DNA of 11,526 nucleotides from an uncultured Paracoccaceae bacterium (lineage in GTDB: Bacteria; Pseudomonadota; Alphaproteobacteria; Rhodobacterales; Rhodobacteraceae). The stretch's first letter is position 1. Each line of letters begins with the position of its first letter. A program made the translations under genes and the position numbers. Positions 1 through 7,924 of this stretch are shown here, in pieces. Location: positions 1 to 11,526 of the forward strand of contig CALCPC010000274.1 of assembly GCA_937900975.1 (NCBI GenBank), written 5' to 3'. A model generated the notes under the pieces. It was not told the DNA's origin. It saw only the letters and a list, made by a program, of their open reading frames with translations, and did no database searches.

Positions 1-500
1 GCGTTGATGTGCTGGTCAACAACACGGGCGGGCTGGTTGCGCGCAAGACCATCGCCGATATGGATTTGGCGCATTGGCAGGGGGTGATGGACCTCAATGT
101 CACCTCTGTGTTCACGATGACCAAAGCCTGCCTGCCGCATATGCGCCGAAACGCCAGCATCGTGAACCTGGCAAGCCTGGCGGGGCGCGATGGCGGCGGA
201 CCCGGGGCAGTCGCCTATGCGACTGCAAAGGGCGCTGTCATGACGATGACACGCGGCTTGGCCAAAGAGCTTGGCCCAGCGATCCGCGTCAACGCGCTTT
301 GCCCCGGCATGATCGACACGGATTTTCACAACGTCTTCACCGATGACGCGGTGCGCAGCAAAGTCGCCGCCTCAACCCCGCTAAAACGCGAGGGCGATCC
401 CGCCGAGATCGGGGCGCTGGTTGCGTTTTTGGCAACCGACAGCGCCGGTTTCATCAACGGCGCCTGCATCGATGTGAACGGCGGCGTCGCGTTCTCGTAG
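1..500 (+). CDS. Short-chain dehydrogenase/reductase (SDR), 5'-truncated by window edge
   Basis: This is the C-terminal two thirds of a classical SDR oxidoreductase; the frame is open from base 3, so the GTG at 9 is internal and not the start. The N-terminal Rossmann GxxxGxG cofactor motif lies outside the window. Visible family features are the NNTG sequence (a variant of NNAG) just after the window edge, the Asn of DLNV, the catalytic Ser of VNLAS (about base 174), the YATAK active site giving Tyr and Lys (about bases 216-230), and the C-terminal [10 protein letters not shown] segment typical of FabG/glucose-dehydrogenase-like SDRs. The enzyme would oxidise or reduce an alcohol/ketone with NAD(P)(H). 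The substrate cannot be read from sequence. It ends 68 bp before a TRAP binding-protein gene on the same strand, so it probably belongs to the same operon and acts on the imported solute (inference). Confidence 0.93.
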   Translation, partial: VDVLVNNTGGLVARKTIADMDLAHWQGVMDLNVTSVFTMTKACLPHMRRNASIVNLASLAGRDGGGPGAVAYATAKGAVMTMTRGLAKELGPAIRVNALCPGMIDTDFHNVFTDDAVRSKVAASTPLKREGDPAEIGALVAFLATDSAGFINGACIDVNGGVAFS

Positions 501-568
501 CGCCGGCCAGTCCAGCCCAAGGGGCCAAAGCGCCCTGACCATAACCGAACCGGAACCGGGAGGATCCA

Positions 569-1552
569 ATGCTTAAAGTCTCAGCCACAGCCATCGGCGC
601 GGCCGCACTTGTCTTCGCAAGCGTGTCAGCCGTTGATGCGCAAACCACACTGCGCGGCGCCAGCATGTTCGATGAAGAGCATGCCTTCACCAAAACCCTG
701 CGAGAGTTCGAGCGGCTGGTCGGCGAAAAATACGCGGGCGACGTCACCTTCGATCTGCGCCTCAACGGCGAGCTTGGGGTCGAGTCCGACTATGTCACGT
801 ATCTCACCCAAGGTGTCGCGGTCGATTATACGATCCTCGCGCCCTCGAACATGGCGGTGTTCTCAGAGTCGATCCCGCTGATGGACATGCCGTTTTTGTT
901 CCGCGATCTCGATCATTGGAATGCGGTGCTCTCCTCTGACGCGCTCAAACCGCTTGAGGATGACCTGCGCGAAAAGGCGGGGATCGTGATCGTTGGCTAT
1001 CACGGCGGCGGCGTGCGCAACTTGGCCTCGGCCGAGCCCGTGACATCGATGGAGGAGCTTGCCGGCCACCGGATGCGCGTGATGGGCGCGCCGATCCAGG
1101 CGCAGACCTTCTCTGCCGTGGGCGCCGCGCCGTCGGCCATTGCTTATAACGAGGTCTATAACGCGATCCAGACCGGCGTGATCGCGGGGTTCGAGAATGA
1201 GGCAGCCTCGATCCAGAACCTCAAATTCTATGAGGTCGCGCCGCATATCTCTCTGACCCAACACACCATCACGGTGCGCCCGATCGTGATCTCGGCCAAA
1301 ACCTTCGACGGTCTTCCGGCGGATCTGCAGGCGGCGATTATGGCCGCGGGCGCCGAGGCTGGTGCCTTCGGCCGGGCGCTGGAAAGCAGCCAGGACGGTG
1401 AAAAGCTGCAAGCCATGGCCGATGCGGGCCAGATCGAGGTGCATGACTTCGCGGGCCGCGAAAAGATGCTGGACCTGGTCCGCCCGGTGCAGGACGCCTA
1501 CGCGGCAGAGCTTGGCGCGACCGAGCTTCTGGAAAACATCCGCGGGATGTAA
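569..1552 (+). CDS. dctP: TRAP transporter solute-binding protein, DctP family
   Basis: This 327-residue periplasmic binding protein captures a solute, usually a carboxylate, for the DctQ/DctM permease encoded downstream. A Sec signal peptide covers residues 1-24, with likely cleavage after AVDA. The mature part has the DctP order: beta/alpha lobe, then GGGVRNL (Arg150), then the RMRVMG segment (Arg170, at the position of the arginine that binds the substrate carboxylate in SiaP/DctP proteins), then GVIAGFEN (Asn210, in the place of the usual G-x-E-N), then the long C-terminal helix. Length is normal for the family. The start is supported by a GGGAGGA ribosome site at 558-564. The ligand is not predictable by eye. 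Presence of the arginine suggests an organic acid (family knowledge plus inference). Confidence 0.96.
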   Translation: MLKVSATAIGAAALVFASVSAVDAQTTLRGASMFDEEHAFTKTLREFERLVGEKYAGDVTFDLRLNGELGVESDYVTYLTQGVAVDYTILAPSNMAVFSESIPLMDMPFLFRDLDHWNAVLSSDALKPLEDDLREKAGIVIVGYHGGGVRNLASAEPVTSMEELAGHRMRVMGAPIQAQTFSAVGAAPSAIAYNEVYNAIQTGVIAGFENEAASIQNLKFYEVAPHISLTQHTITVRPIVISAKTFDGLPADLQAAIMAAGAEAGAFGRALESSQDGEKLQAMADAGQIEVHDFAGREKMLDLVRPVQDAYAAELGATELLENIRGM

Positions 1553-1558
1553 TCCCGC

Positions 1559-1589
1559 CCCGGGCGGCGCGCCAACCGCGCCGCCCGGG
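1559..1589 (+). promoter_or_regulatory. Intercistronic GC hairpin between dctP and dctQ
   Basis: A perfect 13-bp inverted repeat (1559-1571 with 1577-1589) flanks a 5-nt loop, CCAAC, starting 7 nt after the dctP stop. No T-tract follows, so it is unlikely to be a full intrinsic terminator. Hairpins at this place in binding-protein operons commonly protect the upstream mRNA or partly attenuate transcription, giving more binding protein than permease. That role is inferred here. Confidence 0.75.
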
Positions 1590-1631
1590 CTTGCGTTGTG
1601 AAGCGTTCCATCGCTTGGGGAGGCAACCACC

Positions 1632-2126
1632 GTGGTCGGTCGCATCTTGGATAACTTTTGCCGCGGCTTGCGTGTCCTTCTCGGCCTTCTGATGGGCGCG
1701 CTCGCCATTCCGGTCGCGATGCAGGTCGTGTCGCGCTACACCGGCCTGATCCCGACCTACCTTTGGACCGAGGAACTGGCGACTTTCATCTTTGTCTGGA
1801 TCGTGATGATCGGATCGATGGTTGCGGTTTGGGACGGAACGCATTTCGACGTCCGCGTCACCCCCGATGCCACAGCGCCCCTCTTAAAGCTGCTGCAAAA
1901 CGGCCTGGTCCATGTCGCCATCGCCGGGTTCGGCCTTCTGTTTCTGATCTATGGGATCGAGTATGCGGAGTTTGGGGCCACGCAGCGCTCTGTCATGATG
2001 CGGGCGAACTTGGTGATCACACATGTCTCGGTGCCCATCGCGGGCGCCATCTGGTGTGTGCTGGCGGGATACCGGCTCTGCGAAGACGTCGCGGCGTTTC
2101 GCAAAACCAAAAGCGGGATATCATGA
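1632..2126 (+). CDS. dctQ: TRAP transporter small permease subunit, DctQ family
   Basis: This 164-residue inner-membrane protein is the four-helix subunit that pairs with DctM. Hydrophobic segments lie at about 14-34, 48-66, 90-110 and 128-147. The family signature is present: WTEELATFIFVW (Trp45, Glu47, Glu48) followed by a G-x-H pattern (Gly69, His71). The start is GTG at 1632, chosen because a GGGGAGG ribosome site sits at 1617-1623 and the protein then begins just ahead of the first helix as in relatives. The stop overlaps the dctM start (ATGA at 2123-2126), indicating translational coupling. Confidence 0.93.
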   Translation: MVGRILDNFCRGLRVLLGLLMGALAIPVAMQVVSRYTGLIPTYLWTEELATFIFVWIVMIGSMVAVWDGTHFDVRVTPDATAPLLKLLQNGLVHVAIAGFGLLFLIYGIEYAEFGATQRSVMMRANLVITHVSVPIAGAIWCVLAGYRLCEDVAAFRKTKSGIS

Positions 2127-3430
2127 TACTTGGAACCGCCACGGCCAGCGGCCTGCTTGTGGGCTGTTTTCTGCTGCTGATCTTTCTGCGCATCCCGGTT
2201 GCCTTCGCGCTAGGGCTGGCGACCATCCCCGTCGTTTTGTTGGAACTGCGGCTGACGCCCTTCATCGTGCTCGACCGCATGTTTCAATCCTACAACTCCT
2301 TTATCCTCCTTGCAGTCCCGTTCTTTCTGTTGGCCGCGAACCTGATGAACTCTGGCAAAGTGACGGACCGGCTGATCGCGCTGGCGCGGGTTTTGACCGG
2401 CTGGTTGCCGGGGGGTTTGGGGCATGTGAATGTCGCGGTCTCGATGCTGTTCGCGGGCATCTCTGGCTCCTCCACCGCCGATGCTGCGGGCATCGGCAAG
2501 ATCCTGATCCCGGCGATGCAGAAGGAGGGCTACGATACCCGCTTTGCCGTTGCGATCACCGCCTGTTCTTCGGTGATGGGGGTCATTATCCCGCCCTCGA
2601 TCCTGATGATTGTCTGGGGCGGCGTGATGCAGGTGTCTGTGGGCGCGTTGTTTTTGGGCGGTGCGGTGCCGGGGCTGATGATCGGGCTTGCGCTGATGGC
2701 GACGGTCTACGGGTTTGCCAAGGTCCGCGGCTATCCCATCACGGCCTCACCGGACTGGGCGGCGGTCTGGGACGCGTGGAAAGGGGCTGCACTGGCGCTT
2801 CTGACACCGATTTTCGTGATCGGTGGCATCGTCGGCGGCATCGTGACGCCGACCGAAAGCGCGATCATCGCCGCGGGATACGCGCTTTTTCTCGGCATGG
2901 TCGTCTACCGAACCGTGCGCCCCCGGGACCTTGGCTTTATCCTCTACGACACGGCCCGTTTCGCTGCGATCTCGCTTTTCGCCATTGGGACGGCCTCGGC
3001 CTTCGGATGGCTTTTGTCGTTTTACAATGCGCCAAGACTGATCGTGGCGCTGATCACCGCGTGGGAGTTTGGGCCCTTCGGCACCGCCCTTGTTATAGCG
3101 CTTCTCTTTCTGATCTTCGGGCTTTTCATCGATGCCATCCCGACGATCATTATCCTCGGAACGGTTCTGATGCCGGTGGCGGCGGCGGGCAATATCGACC
3201 CGATTGCGTTCGCGATTATCGGGATTGTCGCCCTGGCCTTCGGCCTGGTGACGCCGCCCTACGGTCTTTGCCTTCTCATCTCGGCCGCGATCGGCGGGCT
3301 GAACGTGGTGCAGGTCCTCAAAGAGGTTGCCATCATCCTGGCGCCGATGCTGGCGATCCTGCTTTTGCTGGCCGCCTTCCCCGAGATTGTCCTTTGGCTT
3401 CCCAAACAGGTGATGCCGGAAAGCTTTTAG
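2123..3430 (+). CDS. dctM: TRAP transporter large permease subunit, DctM family
   Basis: This 435-residue, roughly 12-helix membrane protein forms the ion-coupled transport channel of the TRAP system. The ATG at 2123 lies in an ATGA overlap with dctQ and gives the usual N-terminus of the family. The reading frame is open much further upstream, but that part is a shadow of dctQ. Recognisable DctM signatures are LFAGISGSSTADAAGIG (about 109-125), IIPPSILMIVWG (155-166), GGIVGGIVTPTESA (234-247) and GLVTPPYG (374-381). The length is typical. With dctP and dctQ it makes a complete Na+ or H+ driven importer. It is the last gene of the unit, followed after 12 nt by a terminator-like hairpin. Confidence 0.97.
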   Translation: MILGTATASGLLVGCFLLLIFLRIPVAFALGLATIPVVLLELRLTPFIVLDRMFQSYNSFILLAVPFFLLAANLMNSGKVTDRLIALARVLTGWLPGGLGHVNVAVSMLFAGISGSSTADAAGIGKILIPAMQKEGYDTRFAVAITACSSVMGVIIPPSILMIVWGGVMQVSVGALFLGGAVPGLMIGLALMATVYGFAKVRGYPITASPDWAAVWDAWKGAALALLTPIFVIGGIVGGIVTPTESAIIAAGYALFLGMVVYRTVRPRDLGFILYDTARFAAISLFAIGTASAFGWLLSFYNAPRLIVALITAWEFGPFGTALVIALLFLIFGLFIDAIPTIIILGTVLMPVAAAGNIDPIAFAIIGIVALAFGLVTPPYGLCLLISAAIGGLNVVQVLKEVAIILAPMLAILLLLAAFPEIVLWLPKQVMPESF

Positions 3431-3442
3431 ACCCGGCGCGCC

Positions 3443-3461
3443 AGGGCGCGCGGCGCCCTTT
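3443..3461 (+). terminator. Terminator-like hairpin after dctM
   Basis: A 7-bp GC-rich stem (AGGGCGC with GCGCCCT) closes a 3-nt GCG loop, and the right arm runs into TTT. It lies 12 nt after the dctM stop, between convergent genes. The T-tract is short, so it is probably a weak intrinsic terminator. Confidence 0.5.
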
Positions 3462-3474
3462 GGGCTTGGGTCAA

Positions 3475-3501
3475 GGGCGGCGCAGATACAGCGTGCCGCC
3501 C
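3475..3501 (-). terminator. Possible terminator of the minus-strand hydrolase gene
   Basis: A 7-bp perfect inverted repeat (GGGCGGC 3475-3481 and GCCGCCC 3495-3501) flanks a 13-nt loop, about 23 nt past the hydrolase stop read on the minus strand. Only TT follows on that strand, so termination strength is uncertain. Confidence 0.35.
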
Positions 3502-3523
3502 CCGACATGCAACCCTAAGCCGC

Positions 3524-4650
3524 TTAATCCTTGACCGGATATTGAAAACTGACGGGATGCGCGAACACCATATTGGGCCGGTTCGCATTGCCGTTCTCAA
3601 AAAGCTCCCGCGCGAGATCTGCCACAAGATGCGGATCTTCGGCGTGGATAAAGTGGTCGGTGTTCACGATTGCCACGCGACCAGCGGGCAAAAGATCGGC
3701 GGAGGTCATGTATTCCTGTGGCTTTTGCCCAGGATCCCGGTCGCCCTGGATCAGAAGGACCGGCATGGTCAGTTTCGGGATCACATTGGCCATGCGAAAC
3801 TCCTGCTCGATATCGAAACTGGTGCCCTGGAACGTGCGGGCCGCGGCCGCGGCCGTCCCTTCAAAGCCAAACTCCCAATCCAAACGCTGTAAAAACCGTT
3901 CTGGAAACTGGACCGAGCCATAATCGCCCGCGTAGGCCGCGCGGGCCAAACCCTCCTGGCTTTGAAACTCCATGGTGCTCCTCGCCGCGTGGGGGGCGGG
4001 CGGGGCAGTCCGTGGGGCTGATCGAAGGACTGCTGCATGCGGACATAGCCCGTGATCCGCGCGCTCATACCGTCCAAAGCGATCAAGTTTTCGCTGACGA
4101 TGGTGCCGCGGTCGTGGCTGATCAGATTGAACGTCTCGACGCCGATCACGTCGAGCAGGTTTTTCAGACTGGCCGCCGAACCGGCATAGCTGACATCGAT
4201 CTCGGGCCCTTTGTCGGACTGCCCATATCCCAGCACATCGACCGCGATGACGTAATAGTCATCGGCCAACAGCGCCATGACCTCCGCGTTGGCCCACCAG
4301 GTATCGGGATACCCATGGACCATCAGGACAACATCGTCATCGGGCGACCCGGCGGTGACGAAGTGCCAGACCGGCCCGCCGGCATCGACGAACCAATGCG
4401 TGCCGAAAACGCCGCCCCCCAAATGCTCAATCTCTCCATGCCGGCTGACCCGAAGACTTGCGGGAACCCCCTCGGGGTAGCGCCCGACATCCTCCGATAT
4501 GCGGGCAAGCGGATAGGGTTCGTATGAAAACTCTACCCAATCACTCTCGGTATCATCCGCAACCGCCGGCATCGCGACACCGATCAGCAGGGCGAAGGCC
4601 GGTAGGACAGACAACACAGACAAAACGTTGACGTTTGCAAAGGTACCCAT
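3524..4650 (-). pseudogene. Exported alpha/beta hydrolase (epoxide hydrolase/haloalkane dehalogenase-like), frameshifted
   Basis: Two adjacent minus-strand frames together encode one alpha/beta hydrolase of about 375 residues. The first (from ATG at 4650) has a signal peptide ending at AVA (residue 31), the oxyanion-hole motif HGYPDTWW (112-119) and the nucleophile motif SHDRG (Asp180). The second frame holds the catalytic acid in QGDRDP and the His in DHFIHAEDP. The Asp-Asp-His triad and HGxP motif are those of epoxide hydrolases and haloalkane/haloacetate dehalogenases. The frames meet at about 3991-4000, where the plus strand has a G6 run. Adding one G restores a continuous reading through PRPPPHAARSTMEF. 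As given, the protein would read about 75 out-of-frame residues and stop at 3781, losing the acid and His. It may be a true pseudogene, phase variation or a sequencing error. The substrate is unknown. Confidence 0.85.
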
Positions 4651-4859
4651 GGCTGCAGTTCCCTTTTTCTCAAGACTGTCAAGCAGACGGCAGGATCGCC
4701 GCCGCAGTCAGAGGACCGCGCACAGGGGTAAGCTGTAAACGCGCAGTTTTGCGCACCTTATGCGCGCTTCGATCTGTTGCCAGGCCGTCGGCCGCAGCGC
4801 ACGCTTTCCCCACCAAAAACCCAAACATGTCTTATCGAACTGAACGCGGGAGCTCGGTC

Positions 4860-6104
4860 ATGGTCACCTTTCGTCAAACTTGTTCACTTGCCTGTCTCCT
4901 TTTGGGCGCCGGCATGGCGCAGGCGGATCTGCCCCGGTCGTCCGGCATCTTGGAATTCGGACCCGACAACACGCTTTTCCTGGCCGACGCGGCCAGCGGG
5001 GCGATCCATGCCTATACGCTGCCCGCAGGGGGCACGCCGCCAGAGCAGGACACGGCCTTCAACCTTCTCGACGTGGACGCGCTGGTGGCCGAGGCCATCG
5101 GCGCGACGGGGCGGATCGTCTACAGCGATCTGGCCGTGCACCCGGTCACGCGCGCGGCCTATGTCTCGCTGACCGCCACGGTCGCGGGGGAGCTTGCCCA
5201 CAAGGTCGCCGTGATCACACCCGATGGCGGTGTCAGCGACCTTGACCTTGCCGCGTTGGAAGCGTCGCAATTCAGCATCGACGACGGGCCCGATCCGGCG
5301 GTGTCGTTTTGGCGCGACATCCCTGCGCCGTCGCTGACGGTCACGGATCTCGATTATGTCGATGGGGAGCTTTTCGTCGCCGGGATCTCAACCGGGGAGT
5401 TTGCCTCGACGCTGCGCCGCGTCCCTTATCCCTTCGACGGGTCGGCCGGCTCTACCAGCATCGAGATGTATCACGCGGCCCATGACCAAAACGAAACCCG
5501 CGCGCCGATCCGCGCAATGACGGTGGTGGAGCTTGACGGCGCGCCCACCGTCGTTGCCGCCTACACCTGCACGCCCTTGGTGACGGTGCCGGTGGACAGC
5601 CTGACGGACGGCGCGCATGTCTTTGGCAAGACCGTTGCCGAACTTGGCTATGGCAACACCCCGCTGGATGTCGTGCCGTTTGCCGTGGGCAACCGGCAAG
5701 GCGGCGTCGACAATTACGTGCTTGTCGTGAACCGAGAGATGGATGCCGACTTGATCGCGCTCGGCGAGCTTGCCACGGCCGCTGCCGCCCCCGGTCTGAC
5801 CGAGCCTGTGCCCTATCTCGGCGCCACGTCCGGTGTCACCACGGTGCCGCTACCGCTGTCGGGTGTCGTGCATGTCGCGGATCAGGACGCGCAGTTTCTG
5901 CTGGGCCTGCGCCGCGATCTCGACACCGGCGCGATGGAGCTGGTGTCGTTTCGCAAGGGCGCGTTTTTCCGCCTCAGCGACTTTATCAGTGAGTACAATT
6001 TTCCCGACTACGCCTATGCCAGCGGCGAAGCGTCGGACGGTCTTCGCATGTTCCAAAACATGCTGAAGGCCGACGAAGGCTTCCCCGGGCAGATCCGCCA
6101 GTGA
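4860..6104 (+). CDS. Exported beta-propeller-like protein of unknown function
   Basis: This 414-residue protein has a signal peptide (residues 1 to about 22, cleavage after MAQA), so it should be periplasmic or secreted. Repeated motifs suggest a beta-propeller of the NHL/SMP-30 type: an opening SGILEFGPDNTLFLAD stretch, then YSDLAVHPVTRAAYVSL, VTDLDYVDGELFVAG and VVHVADQDAQFLLGL, each resembling one blade. No catalytic residues or transmembrane anchor are visible, and there is no lipobox. The start at 4860 is preferred over upstream in-frame ATGs (4635, 4827) because GGGAG at 4848-4852 is well placed and the signal peptide begins right there. Its stop overlaps the start of the next gene, so the two are co-translated and probably work together. 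I do not recognise a named family. Confidence 0.85.
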   Translation: MVTFRQTCSLACLLLGAGMAQADLPRSSGILEFGPDNTLFLADAASGAIHAYTLPAGGTPPEQDTAFNLLDVDALVAEAIGATGRIVYSDLAVHPVTRAAYVSLTATVAGELAHKVAVITPDGGVSDLDLAALEASQFSIDDGPDPAVSFWRDIPAPSLTVTDLDYVDGELFVAGISTGEFASTLRRVPYPFDGSAGSTSIEMYHAAHDQNETRAPIRAMTVVELDGAPTVVAAYTCTPLVTVPVDSLTDGAHVFGKTVAELGYGNTPLDVVPFAVGNRQGGVDNYVLVVNREMDADLIALGELATAAAAPGLTEPVPYLGATSGVTTVPLPLSGVVHVADQDAQFLLGLRRDLDTGAMELVSFRKGAFFRLSDFISEYNFPDYAYASGEASDGLRMFQNMLKADEGFPGQIRQ

Positions 6105-6901
6105 TGCGGCGCGCCCTGATCCTGGCACTCGCCCCCCTTTGGGCGGCGGGCGCCGCGCTGGCGGTCTGCCCGCCGGCATCGGAGGCGGAGGTTTATCCGA
6201 CCGCGCGCGTCTTGCCCGCCAATCTTCTGCGGATGTATGTCTATTTCCCGCGTCCGATGTCGATGGAGGCGGGCGTCCGGGATGTGGCGGTGCTGGATGC
6301 AAGCGGCACGCCGGTGCCGGGGGTATTCCTTGAAACCCGCCAGGATCTCTGGTCCCCCGACCGCCGGCGGCTGACGCTGCTTCTTGATCCCGGTCGGGTG
6401 AAAACGGGGTTATTGGCGCATGAGGCGCTTGGCCGCGCGTTGGTCGTCGGGGCGGGCTACACGCTGGAGGTTTCGGACACCGTGCTGGACCGGAACGGGT
6501 GCCCGCTCGGCCAGCGCCTGTCGCATCGGTTCACAGTGGGCGAAGCGGATGGGGAACCGCCGGCGCCGGGCTCTTGGGTCATGACGGTCCCCGATGCGGG
6601 GACCACCGCGCCGCTGATCGTCGCGCTTGGCAGCGCCCATGACCACCTGTCGCTGGCCTACCGGCTGCGCGTCAAAACCGCCGAAGGCGCCACAGTCCGG
6701 GGCGCGCTGGCACTGGGTCCGGGGGAGCGGTCCTGGCATTTCACACCGGCCGAGCCTTGGGCCCCGGCGGCCTACACGCTGGCGGTCGACGCGCGGCTGG
6801 AGGACCTTGCCGGCAACCGGCCGGGGCACCTGTTCGACCGCCCCGCAGACGCCCCGCCGCAGCCCTGGATCTCAGCACGCCCGTTTCGGCCCCCGGGCTA
6901 G
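6104..6901 (+). CDS. Exported protein with two Ig-like (SbsA-type) domains, function unknown
   Basis: This 265-residue protein has a signal peptide (residues 1-20, cleavage near ALA/VCPP). Two Ig-like beta-sandwich domains follow. The first runs from EVYPTARVLPANLLRMYVYF through LTLLLDPGRVKTG to the strand ending HRFTVGEA. The second runs from SWVMTVPDAGTTAPL to YTLAVDARLEDLAGN. The layout resembles a conserved family of hypothetical bacterial secreted proteins with paired SbsA/Big-type domains (recalled, not searched). The start may be ATG 6104 or GTG 6101. Both overlap the upstream stop (GTGATG), so it is translationally coupled to the propeller gene. The TAG stop lies at the left edge of a palindromic repeat, so the natural C-terminus may have been altered by that insertion (inference). 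Confidence 0.82.
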   Translation: MRRALILALAPLWAAGAALAVCPPASEAEVYPTARVLPANLLRMYVYFPRPMSMEAGVRDVAVLDASGTPVPGVFLETRQDLWSPDRRRLTLLLDPGRVKTGLLAHEALGRALVVGAGYTLEVSDTVLDRNGCPLGQRLSHRFTVGEADGEPPAPGSWVMTVPDAGTTAPLIVALGSAHDHLSLAYRLRVKTAEGATVRGALALGPGERSWHFTPAEPWAPAAYTLAVDARLEDLAGNRPGHLFDRPADAPPQPWISARPFRPPG

Positions 6902-7012
6902 AGCAATTTCCGTTCACACTGGATCAGACATCGCTGCCTCAAGATCAGTATCCTGATGATCTTGAACGCGTTTTCCGATGAAGGCTGACCTCCTGTGAAC
7001 GGAAAACGCCCT
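6900..7012. repeat. 113-bp palindromic MITE-like intergenic element
   Basis: Imperfect 18-nt terminal inverted repeats (6900-6917 and 6995-7012; 15 of 18 positions pair, including 11 consecutive, TTTCCGTTCAC) bound the element. Inside are a 9-bp hairpin (6939-6947 with 6957-6965, 9-nt loop) and a third copy of the core GCGTTTTCCG (6968-6977), which can also pair with 7000-7009. It has no coding capacity. Structure and location between convergent genes fit a dispersed miniature element or palindromic unit. Copy number elsewhere cannot be seen. Confidence 0.6.
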
Positions 7013-7030
7013 GGGGCGGGGCGCAGGGCG
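7003..7030 (-). terminator. Rho-independent terminator of the LysR gene
   Basis: Read on the minus strand, a 7-bp stem CGCCCTG/CAGGGCG with a 10-nt GC-rich loop is followed directly by TTTT, 4 nt after the LysR stop codon. The T-tract and one stem arm overlap the right terminal repeat of the neighbouring palindromic element. Confidence 0.65.
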
Positions 7031-7033
7031 GGC

Positions 7034-7909
7034 TTAGGGAATGCCCGTCTCCAGCGCCTTTAACGCGCCCAGCATCGCCTGAACCTTTTCGGTCCGGTGC
7101 ATATCGACATGGCTGACCAACCAGACAGGGACGCGCCAATGGTCCTTTGGTTCGACAACTTGGCGCAACGCCGGATTTCGGGCGGCAAGGGCGATTGGCG
7201 CGAACCCGATCCCGGCCCCGGCACAGATCGCCTGATCCGCAGAGAAGGCGTTCGTCATGTAAAGCACGATCCGCTCTGGCGGGACGTGCGCCAGCAACCA
7301 TTTTCGAAACGGGGCGCTTGAACCGGGGCTCAGAGCACCGACAAACTCATGCCGGGCCAGATCCTCAAATCCCGCAGGCGCGCCCTGCCGGGCGATGTAG
7401 TCCTCATGCGCGAAAAGGCCGAAGGCGAGCGTGAAATAGGGCTGCACGACATAGTCGTCCTCTGCGGGCTTGGTCCCGACACGAATGGCGACATGGGCGT
7501 CGGCATGCTCAAGCTTAAAAAGCGCATCGTCGGCTTTCAGCGCCACCCGCGTGGCCGGGTTCTGGCGGCGAAACGCGACCAAAGCGGGCATGATCAGGCT
7601 GGAGATCGGAAAAAGCGTGGTGACGATCACCTCACCGCTCAACTCCGACGCGCTGACCCGGGCACGGCCCGCAAAATCGTCGAGCATATCGTAGGCGCGG
7701 CCAGCGACGGTCAAAAACTCAACGCCCGCGTCGGTCAACTGGTAGCCCTGGCGATGACGGATGAACAGCCGAACGCCAAGCTGGCTTTCGAGAAAATCGA
7801 TGTGCCGATTGACCGTCGCGCGGTGGAGGCCAAGCTGTTTTGACGCTTGGGTTACCGTGCCGGTTTGCGCGACCAGAAGGGCCGTGCGCATCTCGGTCCA
7901 GGTTCGCAT
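7034..7909 (-). CDS. LysR-family transcriptional regulator
   Basis: This 291-residue protein has the LysR layout: an N-terminal winged helix-turn-helix (residues about 1-60, including GTVTQASKQLGLHRATVNRHI and the LESQLGVRLFIR wing) and a C-terminal effector-binding domain (about 87-291) for a small molecule. The frame is open to an ATG at 8038, but the ATG at 7909 is preferred because GGGAG sits 6-7 nt upstream and it gives the normal LysR N-terminus and length. It is divergent from the MHYT-LytTR gene with a 138-bp gap. LysR proteins usually control a divergent neighbour as well as themselves, so it may regulate the cox genes (inference). The effector is unknown. A terminator follows the stop. 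Confidence 0.93.
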   Translation of the reverse strand: MRTWTEMRTALLVAQTGTVTQASKQLGLHRATVNRHIDFLESQLGVRLFIRHRQGYQLTDAGVEFLTVAGRAYDMLDDFAGRARVSASELSGEVIVTTLFPISSLIMPALVAFRRQNPATRVALKADDALFKLEHADAHVAIRVGTKPAEDDYVVQPYFTLAFGLFAHEDYIARQGAPAGFEDLARHEFVGALSPGSSAPFRKWLLAHVPPERIVLYMTNAFSADQAICAGAGIGFAPIALAARNPALRQVVEPKDHWRVPVWLVSHVDMHRTEKVQAMLGALKALETGIP

Positions 7910-7924
7910 CGCAATCTCCCTACG

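Noticed and set aside
863..1708. Long minus-strand open frame opposite dctP
   Set aside because: It is an antisense shadow of a well-conserved binding-protein gene and its translation has Arg/His-rich composition with no recognisable domain.
2023..3534. Long second plus-strand frame over dctM
   Set aside because: It is an out-of-frame shadow. The DctM signatures are all in the other frame.
4741..4766. GCGCA/TGCGC repeats in the divergent hydrolase/propeller gap as an operator
   Set aside because: A 5-bp palindrome with a 4-nt loop plus one further GCGC is too short in GC-rich DNA. No convincing -35/-10 pair was seen in the 209-bp gap.
4635..4859. 75-residue extension of the beta-propeller protein
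   Set aside because: It would precede a clear signal peptide and overlap the start of the divergent hydrolase. The start at 4860 has a GGGAG site.
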